DNA of 64,000 nt from an uncultured Clostridia bacterium (GTDB lineage Bacteria > Bacillota > Clostridia > Oscillospirales > Ruminococcaceae). The translations under genes were made by a program, and so were the position numbers. Location: the NCBI GenBank assembly GCA_947625735.1, contig CANQPL010000004.1, positions 56,681 through 120,680 on the forward strand. Reading direction: 5' to 3'. The notes under the pieces are model-generated. The model made no database searches, had not been told where the DNA came from, and was given only the letters and a program-made list of their open reading frames with translations. Positions 39,579 through 49,200 of this stretch are shown here, piece after piece (position 1 is the stretch's first letter; every line of letters starts with the position of its first letter).

Positions 39579-40312
39579 AAACAGGTCTTATAATATTTTC
39601 AGTAATTTTTATTTTTGTGTTTTTAGTTCTCATATATTTTTGTTTCAGAAAAATACTATACAATATGATAGACCGCAGGATAGAACGATTTCAGAGTGAG
39701 CTTATCGAAAAGCAGGTGCGTGAAATTGAGAATATGTACCGTCAGATAAGGGGCTGGCGGCACGACTACCGCAATCATATCCAGAACATGAAAATTCAGC
39801 TTGCGGACAAAAATTACTGCAAACTGAATGAATATCTTGATTCCCTCGCCTGTGACCTTGATACAGTGGATACGGTAATAAAAACGGGAAATGTTATGGC
39901 AGATGCCATACTTAACAGTAAGCTGAACGCTGCCGGAAAATTAAATATCCGTCTGAATGTTAAAGCAAATATCCCCGGTCAAATAAAAATGACCGATGTG
40001 GAATTATGCTCAGTTCTCGGAAATATGCTTGACAATGCAATTGAAGCCTGTGCAGCACTTCCCGAAAATGAGCGTTTTATGCGTGTTTATATCGGCAGAT
40101 TAAAGGGGCAGCTTTATCTTTCGGTGCAGAATTCTGCGGGAAAGGTACGCAAGGAAAAGGGCGCATATATCTCCACAAAAAGCGATTCTAAAGAGCATGG
40201 ATACGGACTTTTCCGAATTGACAGAATTGCAAAAAAGTACGGCGGATATGTAAACCGACAGAATGAGGAGGGTGTTTTTGCCGCCGAAATTATGATACCT
40301 TTGACAGCATAA
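39575..40312 (+). CDS. GHKL sensor histidine kinase with a single N-terminal TM segment
   Basis: RGWRHDYRNHIQNMK H-box; LGNMLDNAIEAC N-box; EHGYGLFRIDRIAKKYGGYV G-box. Confidence 0.92.
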   Translation: MKTGLIIFSVIFIFVFLVLIYFCFRKILYNMIDRRIERFQSELIEKQVREIENMYRQIRGWRHDYRNHIQNMKIQLADKNYCKLNEYLDSLACDLDTVDTVIKTGNVMADAILNSKLNAAGKLNIRLNVKANIPGQIKMTDVELCSVLGNMLDNAIEACAALPENERFMRVYIGRLKGQLYLSVQNSAGKVRKEKGAYISTKSDSKEHGYGLFRIDRIAKKYGGYVNRQNEEGVFAAEIMIPLTA

Positions 40313-40332
40313 TTACCATTCGTTCTTTATTC

Positions 40333-40371
40333 TGACCTTTCGTTCCGAAATTCGCACGAAAGGTCATTTTT
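40333..40371 (+). terminator. Intrinsic terminator/attenuator between the TCS and the ABC exporter
   Basis: TGACCTTTCG / CGAAAGGTCA perfect stem followed by a T-run; next CDS starts at 40399. Confidence 0.8.
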
Positions 40372-40398
40372 GTGGTATCATAAAAAAGAGGTGATATT

Positions 40399-42270
40399 AT
40401 GGTAAAGGTCACAAAATGGAGCAAGACAAAAAAGAACGCCGATTGGGCAAATTACAAAGCGGAAATAAAAGCCTTAAAATACGGTATCTTGAATAACGTT
40501 ATGTTCGTTATGAAAGAGCTTTTCCGCTTCGATAAATTAATGTTTTTATGTATTTTTCTGTTTGCTTTCGGGTTTTATTTCAGCAATCTTTTATCGGTCT
40601 ATATCAGCAAATATGTGGTGGAGCTTGCCGCCGCAGGCTTTGGGGACAAGCGGCTTATTTTGATCTGTCTTGGGATATTGGTCGGAATATCTGTAAGCGC
40701 ATTCATTGCCGAAAGCGCAGGAAATTATAAAGGATTTATCGGCTTTAGAAAATTTAACGATCACCTTTGCGGGGAAATTATGCATAAATCACTTACAACT
40801 GATTATGAAAATTGCGAAAGCTCGGACAAAGCCGATAAGCTCAACAAAGCAGTCAACGCACTGAATGTAGCGGCAATGAATACGCCCGTAAACGTCAGAG
40901 GAAGTATACGGCACATTCTGGAATTTTTCACATATTCGGCAATACTTTCGGTGCTCGATATACGTCTTGTGCCGGTGATAGTTATCCCTGCCGCTTTGGG
41001 ATATTTCTGCGAACGTCACAAAATGCTCTGGGTCTGGAATATGGCTGATTTTTGGCAGAAATCCGAAAGGCGGATAAGTTACATTAACAAAATAAGCGGC
41101 GATTTCCGGAACGCAAAGGATACCCGTATTTATAATATGCAAAGCTGGTTCAATAAAGCGTGGAAACGCTCCGCAGACGAGCGTCTTAAATGGTATACCG
41201 AGCAGGACGCATGGGAATTCCGTCACAATATTTTCGGCTCAATTGCGGCATTTATCGGCGATCTGGCGGCGTATATCTATGTTATTTATCTTGTTATGGC
41301 AGGAAATATCGGCGCAGGTGATTTTGTGCTGTATTTCAATTCAATAATGCGGCTTTCCACTGCGGTAAAGGATTGGTTGAATAATTTTTCGGGTTATCAG
41401 TGGATCTCTAATAATGTAAATTACATTCGCGAATATCTTGAAATGCCCGATAAAACAAATCGCGGCGAGGGCAAAAAAATTCCCGATGAAAAATGTTAAA
41501 TTGAATTTAAAAATGTAAGCTATAAATATTCCGGTGCGGAAAATTTTACAATTAAAGACCTTTCTTTTACTCTCCACAAAGGCGAAAAACTTGCCCTTGT
41601 GGGACTTAACGGCGCAGGAAAAACAACAATTGTAAAACTTATGTGCGGACTTTATGATCCCACGGAGGGAGAAATTTTTCTTAACGGAATAAACGTTAAA
41701 AATTTCAACCGTGAGGAATATTTCAAATTATTTTCCGCCGTATTTCAGGATATTTTTCCTATCGCCGCAAGCGTTTCGGAAAATGTTGCGGGAAGTATTG
41801 AGATAAGCAAAGAAAAACTTTCCGATTGTATGAAAAAAGCGGGAATTTATGATAAAATAAACAGTCTTCCAGAAAAGGAAAATACAAAATTAGTCCGTGG
41901 AATTTACGATGATTCATTGGAATTATCCGGCGGTGAGACTCAAAAGCTCGCTCTGGCAAAAGCACTTTACAAAAACGCACCCATACTTCTTCTGGACGAG
42001 CCTACCGCCGCTCTTGACCCAATTGCCGAACAGGAAATGTATATGAATTATCTTGATTTTTCTAAGGAAAGGACTTGCGTTTTCATTTCTCACAGATTGG
42101 CTTCAACACGGTTCTGCGACAAAATAATGCTGATAGAAAACGGTGAGATCGCCGAGCTTGGGACACATCCCGAGCTTATGCTCAAAGGCGGCAAATACGC
42201 CGAATTATTCAATATCCAAAGCAGTTATTACAACGATGAAAATGTTAATAAGGAGGCAGATTGTTTATGA
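40399..42270 (+). pseudogene. ABC exporter half-transporter (TMD+NBD) interrupted by one in-frame TAA at 41497-41499
   Basis: ORFs 40399..41499 and 41599..42270 are in the same frame; continuous translation ...PDEKC*IEFKNVSYKYSGAENFTIKDLSFTLHKGEKLALVGLNGAGKTTIVKLMCGL...LSGGETQKLALAKAL. Confidence 0.85.
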
Positions 42271-44177
42271 AAAAGAAGAACGCGGACGATATGACTTTCA
42301 AAGAAAAAATAATTATTTTAAAACGCTGCGTAAAATTTATAAACAGCGCGGACAGGGGAAGAATTTTGCGGGATATTTTATCACTTCTGCCCGATATAAT
42401 AAGTACATTTTCGGGAATTTTCCTTGCTTCTCTGGTGATCGACGGAGTTGTAAACGCAAAGCCCGCAGAGGAGCTTATTTTCTCCGCTGTTATAATTTGC
42501 GGGATAAATTTAATTGTTTCTATTATGCGTAATATTATAAATGCAAAATATAATCGTCACGATTTTCTTTATAATGAAAATACCAAAAGAAAGATCACTG
42601 AAAAAATTTTAAATATAGATTATGTAAAAGCGGAGGACACGGAAACATTAAATTCCGCACAGGCTGCGAAAAATTATTTGTATGGGAATAATGTCAGTAT
42701 TTTTGCCGTAAGCGGCGACATTAAATGGATGTTCGAGGGGGTTATTACCGTAATAACGGGAATTATCCTTATTGCTCCGACCATATTTTCAAAATCGGAA
42801 AGCACTGACGGAATTATGGGATTTATCGGTTCACCGTGGGGAGCTTTAACGGTATTTCTGATAATTATTCCTCTTATTTTATTCAGATCAAAATTTATTG
42901 ATTCGGAACAGTCCAAAAAAATGGGTGAAGTTTTTAGCGATAAGGAAGTTCTTCAGGCAGATAGGATACAAAATCATTTCAGAAATTATGCGCTTAACAA
43001 TTACCGAAGCGGAAAAGACGTAAGGATTTATGATGAAAGTGAGCTTGTCCTCAAAAAATATAATGAAAATGCAAAAATTAATTATTCCAAATGGACAAAA
43101 TTCTTTTGGAAAATAAATTTAAAAAACGGCGAGGGCTGTTTTGTTACCTTATTAATAAATATTTTGCTGTACGGATTTGCGGTGGCAAGGGCTGTCGGCG
43201 GTGCTATGACAATTGGAGAAATAGTGGGAGTTGTTATGTATTTTAATCAGATAACACAGGGGATAAACGGCATTTCAGACTATTTTTCGCAAATGCTTGT
43301 AGCCGCGCCTTTCTGCAAAAAGGTATTTGATTTTCTGGAAATTCCCGATGAAAAATACAAGGGAACACTGCCCACCGAAAAGCGGGACGACAATGAGTAT
43401 GAATTTGAATTTTCCCATGTTTATTTTAAATATCCGGGTACCGAAAATTACGTTTTAAAGGATATTAATTTAAAATGGAAAATAGGCGAAAAAATGGCTC
43501 TTGTGGGACGGAACGGCTGCGGAAAATCCACACTTGTAAAGCTGCTTTGCAGGCTTTACGATCCAACTGAGGGAACAATTACACTCAACGGCATCGACAT
43601 TAAAAAATACAAATACGAAGATTACATGGCGTTATTTTCCGTTGTATTTCAGGATTCTAAAATATTTTCATTTTCAATGGCGGAAAATGTTGCCGCCGAC
43701 ATCGAATATGACAGCGAACAGGTCACTGATTGCGTTATCCGTGCGGGTTTGGGTGAACGTTTAAAAACCATGGAAAATGGCATTGAAACAATTATGTACA
43801 AGGATTCTGACGAAAACGGAGTTGAAATATCAGGCGGTGAAATGCAGAAACTCTGTCTTGCAAGAGCAGTTTATAAAGGCGCGCCGTTTATCGTTCTGGA
43901 CGAACCCACAGCCGCCCTTGACCCTATTTCCGAATATGATATCTACACGAAATTCAACGGGATAGTGGGAACACGCACGGCGATATATATTTCCCACAGG
44001 CTTTCCTCCTGCCGTTTCTGCGATGAAATTACCGTTATGAATAACGGTGAGATAGTGGAACGAGGCTCACACGATGCACTTCTTGAAAAGGGCGGATATT
44101 ACATGAATTTGTGGAATGCACAGGCGGAGTATTATAAAACGGTATCTTCACGGACGAAAAACGAAAAAGGAGCATAA
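42267..44177 (+). CDS. ABC exporter half-transporter (TMD+NBD), heterodimer partner
   Basis: VGRNGCGKSTLVKLL, ISGGEMQKLCLARAVYKGAPFIVLDEPTAALDP; 4-nt overlap with preceding gene. Confidence 0.93.
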   Translation: MKKKNADDMTFKEKIIILKRCVKFINSADRGRILRDILSLLPDIISTFSGIFLASLVIDGVVNAKPAEELIFSAVIICGINLIVSIMRNIINAKYNRHDFLYNENTKRKITEKILNIDYVKAEDTETLNSAQAAKNYLYGNNVSIFAVSGDIKWMFEGVITVITGIILIAPTIFSKSESTDGIMGFIGSPWGALTVFLIIIPLILFRSKFIDSEQSKKMGEVFSDKEVLQADRIQNHFRNYALNNYRSGKDVRIYDESELVLKKYNENAKINYSKWTKFFWKINLKNGEGCFVTLLINILLYGFAVARAVGGAMTIGEIVGVVMYFNQITQGINGISDYFSQMLVAAPFCKKVFDFLEIPDEKYKGTLPTEKRDDNEYEFEFSHVYFKYPGTENYVLKDINLKWKIGEKMALVGRNGCGKSTLVKLLCRLYDPTEGTITLNGIDIKKYKYEDYMALFSVVFQDSKIFSFSMAENVAADIEYDSEQVTDCVIRAGLGERLKTMENGIETIMYKDSDENGVEISGGEMQKLCLARAVYKGAPFIVLDEPTAALDPISEYDIYTKFNGIVGTRTAIYISHRLSSCRFCDEITVMNNGEIVERGSHDALLEKGGYYMNLWNAQAEYYKTVSSRTKNEKGA

Positions 44178-44244
44178 AAAATCCCATTCTCATAGGAAAT
44201 ATATGCATATCCCTGCCTTGACAGGTGCGGACAGAAAATATAAC

Positions 44245-44280
44245 AAAAAGCCCATAAACTGTGTGTTCATGGGCTTTTTT
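44245..44280. terminator. Bidirectional terminator between ABC exporter and tRNA-Leu
   Basis: AAAAAGCCCATaaactgtgtgttcATGGGCTTTTTT. Confidence 0.82.
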
Positions 44281-44282
44281 AG

Positions 44283-44363
44283 TGCGGGTGACAGGACTTG
44301 AACCTGCACGCTTGCGCAATAGATCCTAAGTCTATCGTGTCTGCCAATTTCACCACACCCGCA
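44283..44363 (-). tRNA. tRNA-Leu (anticodon TAG), CCA not encoded
   Basis: Minus strand TGCGGGTGTGGTGAAATTGGCAGACACGATAGACTTAGGATCTATTGCGCAAGCGTGCAGGTTCAAGTCCTGTCACCCGCA; acceptor and T stems pair; anticodon loop CTTAGGA. Confidence 0.95.
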
Positions 44364-44667
44364 TATTAAGTGTCGTTTTCCGCATATCCGAAAAATTACC
44401 TTTTCATTATACCACAGACAGCCGAAAGCGTCAAGCAGTTTTTTACTTTTTTTGCATAGTGTGCAAAGTTTTATTGTATGTTTGTGCAAGATGCTAAAAT
44501 ATTTATAAAATATGAGCTTTATCATTGACTTTTTATATTAAATATGGTATAATTATCGTGAAAATAAAAGTATCTGTTGCGTATGCTTAATTTGTAAAGG
44601 CAGCAGAAAATTGTTTTTTTACAAATTTATGCAAACGATTACAATAATAAAAAAGGAGGAAATAAGA

Positions 44668-46047
44668 GTGATAAACTATAAGAAAAGCTTAGCGGCTTGT
44701 ATGGCGCTTTCGATTGCGGCGTCCCTGTCTGCCTGCGGCGGCTCGGGAACATCTGAAGAAGCAACTCCCGATGTAACTACCACTGCTGCAACCGAGTGGA
44801 CGGGCGACAACATAGAGGTCGAGGAAATGGAGGAAACTCTTGATGTGAATATTGAGGGACAGACTCTGACGTGGCTGGGCATTTATGACCTGAACCCGAC
44901 AAACGACTCCCCCGAAAGATCGCCTGAGCTTGCACTTTTTGAAGATACCTACGGTGCAAAGATCGTCTATCAGCCTACCACCAACGACAAGCGTTTTGAT
45001 GATCTGGCAACCTCTATTCTCGGAGGCACGCCACCCGATATTTTCGCATATGAATGGAGGAGCTTCCCATATGATATCTCCAAGGATCAGTACCAGCCCA
45101 TTGATTCACTTGTAAACTGGGACGATCCCAAATGGGCTGATGTAAAGAATACAGCATATAAATTCACATGGAACGGCGAACATTACATAGCTCCTCTGGG
45201 CTACAGCTTCAACGATACTCAGGTGCTTATGTATAACAAGACTCTTGTGGAAAATGAGGGCTTTGATGATCCGTATCAGCTTTATCTTGACGGCAAATGG
45301 GACTGGAACACCTTTGTGGATATGATGAAAACATTTGTTGAAAACGGCGGCGGCACCGAAAGATTCGGCATAGGCGGCTGGTGGGCGAATGCGTTCGTCT
45401 ATACTGCGGGCGACACTATGGTTACCTATGACGGCAAGACATTTACCAATAACCTGAGAAGCGCAAAGATCGAAAAGGCGCAGCTTGTACTGGAGGATAT
45501 CTTTAAATCAAATCTTATCAAGAGGGGCTGGATAGGCGGCGAATCGGCATTTACCGACGACAGTCTGCTCTTCTACTCCATGGGTACATGGGCGTACAAC
45601 GCAGCAGCGCAGTCAAGGCCCAATGACGTTATACAGATAGTTCCCTTCCCCAGGGATCCCGATCAGGATAAATACTATGTATCCAACAAGGTATTTGCAT
45701 ATATGTGGGTAAAGGGTTCGGAAAATGCCGACTGTGTAAAGGCATGGTTCGACTGCAACAGGACTGTAAACTACGAGGATACATATATTCAGGCAACAAA
45801 GGAAAAATTCCTTGCAAACAATCCGGGCTGGTCATCGGAAATGTATGATATCGCTATGGATTTCTATGATGAGGATAAATTTACACAGGCTTATGACTAC
45901 GGCTACGGTCTTAGCACCTATATGGCTGATACTCTTATGGGTCAGCTCTATGAGGGCATTGCCAATGAGCAGTTTGAAAGCTGGGTAACCGCAAGGGAAG
46001 AATATTATGCTATCGTTGACGAGGAGATAAAGGCATATAACGGCTGA
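44668..46047 (+). CDS. Extracellular solute-binding lipoprotein (sugar ABC transporter type), GTG start
   Basis: Lipobox SIAASLSACGG; RBS AAGGAGGAA; SBP pattern DDLATSILGGTPPDIFAYEWR, MYNKTLVENEG. Confidence 0.88.
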   Translation: MINYKKSLAACMALSIAASLSACGGSGTSEEATPDVTTTAATEWTGDNIEVEEMEETLDVNIEGQTLTWLGIYDLNPTNDSPERSPELALFEDTYGAKIVYQPTTNDKRFDDLATSILGGTPPDIFAYEWRSFPYDISKDQYQPIDSLVNWDDPKWADVKNTAYKFTWNGEHYIAPLGYSFNDTQVLMYNKTLVENEGFDDPYQLYLDGKWDWNTFVDMMKTFVENGGGTERFGIGGWWANAFVYTAGDTMVTYDGKTFTNNLRSAKIEKAQLVLEDIFKSNLIKRGWIGGESAFTDDSLLFYSMGTWAYNAAAQSRPNDVIQIVPFPRDPDQDKYYVSNKVFAYMWVKGSENADCVKAWFDCNRTVNYEDTYIQATKEKFLANNPGWSSEMYDIAMDFYDEDKFTQAYDYGYGLSTYMADTLMGQLYEGIANEQFESWVTAREEYYAIVDEEIKAYNG

Positions 46048-46087
46048 TAAAACCTGTTAAGTATTAACAAAAAATTTACTTTATATT

Positions 46088-46121
46088 CACGCTGCATTAC
46101 TTTATGCGGCGTGATTTTTTT
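46088..46121 (+). terminator. Intrinsic terminator after the solute-binding protein gene
   Basis: CACGCTGCAT/ATGCGGCGTG stem plus T-run. Confidence 0.75.
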
Positions 46122-46295
46122 GGCAATTATGCAATATTACCAAATAAATGATGAAATATTTTTGTATATAATCATCTAAAGATTCGTTGACAACCCGGTA
46201 TTTTTTTGTTATAATAGATACAATTAGAGTAATAATGTGCGGGTATGCCATTATTTCCGAACAATGAATTTTTTTAGCACGGGAGGAATCAAGCT

Positions 46296-49200
46296 GTGGA
46301 AATTTATAAGGACTATGACCGTTTCAAAACCGCTTGTGAGGAATTTAAAAGCGCATTTACCGAAAAGTATTTTGAAACGGGTAAGCTCTTCTGTCATCCG
46401 CTCTGCGATGATCTGATCTATGCGCCCTGTACGCCCGAGGAGGCAAAGACCAACGGTCCGGAGATCTGCCGTATGGGAGATATGCTCCTTATGAGCACTG
46501 ACGGAAAGAATTTTGAGCCGTTCAAGCTGGCAGACGCAAGAAAGATCGCCGAGGAAAACGGGTCGGTCTATATCACCGATCTGCTCTTTCAGTCTGCCTT
46601 TGAAGCACAGTGCTGGATGATCGACGGCAGGCACGACACTCTTATTATCAGTGAGGAGCATATGAAAAAGGAGGGCAAGCCCTATGCGCCCGTAACTCCC
46701 CTGACAAATGTGGTGCAGCATTTTAAAAAGATAAATTGCAGCTTTCTTTATACAAAGGGTACTCCCGAAAGCCCTGCGGTACTTGCCGAAAAGGATATAA
46801 GCGAAAAGCTCGATAAATTCCTTGACGATCTGCTTGAGGAGTTTTCAAGAATAGAATTTGTGGGTGAAGCAGAATTTGATATTTTCGGCAGCAGGATCAC
46901 CACCGATAAAAACGAAGCCCGCTGCATGGAGCTTGACAAGGGTCTTAGTATCCTTGATACCGTAAAAACCTCAATGCAGGCAAATGAAGCACCTCTTAAA
47001 GCTGCGGGAGTGGATTTCGATCTTCTGAAATACTCGGTCAAGCTGCTTATAAAAGCAGGTGAAAAATGCGGCGTGACCATTTCCGAAAAGGATCTTGAAG
47101 GCGCATCTGATGCCGAAGCCGTAAAGGAAAAATTCAGAAATCTCATCTCCGAAAAGAACGGCTACGGGTTTAAATATACACCCGTTGATAAAGAAAAGGC
47201 TCTTGCTGACATTAAGGCAGCCGAGCTTTCTGCAGCATCTCCCGAGGAGCTTAAAAAGGACGTGGCAGATCTTCTTAAAGTGCGTCCCGTCACGGGCGCA
47301 GTTTTCAACCTTGCAAGAGCAGTTTCTCCCGCAGATGCGGAAAATGTTGAGAACATCTCAGAATACTGGGGCTGTGAAGCATTAAGTGCCGAGGAGCTGG
47401 GCAAGTATCTGGATAAGTCATATATTCCCGAAGATGCAAGGGACGAGAATGGCAAGCTCATCTGTCCGGGCGCTCAGGCTCAGGTCATCTCCAAGGATAT
47501 TGAAACCGCAGCAGCAAGGTATAAAATGAAAAATCTTCCCGTACTAAAGGAGCTTTCCGACAGATGCGAGGAGGCGGAAAAGGCAAGCCGCACCTATAAC
47601 GGCACTGTATTTGCCTCTGCCGAAGAAATGGAAAAGGCGGTAAAGAACGAAAAGGAACTGGCGGAGCTTTGCGCCGATCTTTCCGTTCTTAACGAGGAAG
47701 AACTGAAAAAGCTGAGAAAATACATATATGATATGCCCCTTGACAAGAAAACAACGGGCAGATATTTGCTGAAAATAAAACTCGCTCTCAACGACTGCGA
47801 GGAAAATCAGTTAAAACTCCTTTGCACCGGTCTTACACTCAAAAAACGCGGAGAGCTGGAGGAGCTTAAAAAGAAGATAGCAGATGGCGGATTTGATGAG
47901 GTAGTTGCCGCACCCTTTAAGGCAATGATTAACGATTCAATTCTTAATGCCGATCTTAAAGAGCTTACCGAGATGTTCAAATCTATCCCCGACAGCTCAA
48001 AGGCGGATTCACTTGAAAAGGCTTTGGCTTCGGGAAAATATGACAAGATATTTACAAGGCATTTCACCGCCAAAATCGCCGATGCCCGTGACGGCTTTGC
48101 AAGAAAAGAGCTTGCAGACATCTGCAAAGATGTGTCCTCTGCTGCAAAGGCAGCACTTGACGATATTTCCAAAAAGCTTGATGCCGTAAAGTGCAGAGAA
48201 GCCCTTAAAACAACCTATAAAAAAGCTGTATCCGACAGGTACAGTGCTATTGAGGAGCAGGAGGCAGCCGAAGCGTTTGCAGGCATAAAGACTGCCGATA
48301 AATCTAAGATAGAAGAACTGAAAAAGATTATCGGATCGGGCAGATTCCGCAAGGATATCTGCGACAAATATTCTGCCGACATTGAAAAGCGTATTGAAGA
48401 GATCAATAATCAGGAATTTATTGACAAGTGCAATTCTATTCCCAAAATGGACAGAAAGGCGCTTGAAGAGATCACCGCAGAGCTTAAAAACGGAAAACAC
48501 GACGAGGATATTACAGCAAAATATCTCGGAATGGTTGACGCAAGAGAAAAGGAGCTTACAAAGGCTGAGATCGCCGATATGTGCAAGGATCTTGAAAATA
48601 TGGACTTTGCAAAGCTTGATGAGCTTGAAAAGAAGCTTGCGGAAAAGAATTATCCCGAAGATCTTACAAAGGAATATACAGATAAGATCGCACAAAGAAG
48701 AAAGGCTCTTTACAATAAAGAAGTCGATGACCTTTGCAAGAATATCGGTACAATGGATAAGCCCGCACTGGCAGAGCTTACCGAAAAGCTCAAAAACGAA
48801 AAATACGATCCGGAATACACGAAGAAATATTTTGCAGATATTGAAACAAGAATAAACAAAATTGAAAATGACAAACTCACCGCAATGTGCAAAGACGTTG
48901 AAAAGCTCAAAAAGGAGGAGCTGGAAAAGCTCTCTGCCGAGATCGGCAAACTTGATGTCAGAAAGGAAAATGCCGCTCCGTTCTTAGACAAGATTCGCAA
49001 GGCAGAAATAAGCCTGATGAAGAAGGAGCTGGAAAATCTCTGCAAGAATATAGCCAACACACCGAGAAAAGAGCTTGAAAAGCTCAGAGAAGCTCTTTCG
49101 GGCGGCGACTTTGACAAGGAGCTTTCAGACAAGTACATCAAGCAGATAGACGAGCGCACAAAGGAGCTTATCAAAAAGGAGCTTTCCGAGCTGTGCAAGA

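Noticed and set aside
10323-44206. 15-nt match TTCTCATAGGAAATA shared by the carB leader and the region after the ABC exporter (about 44188)
   Set aside because: A 15-mer match is expected by chance in 64 kb of AT-rich sequence and the flanks do not match.
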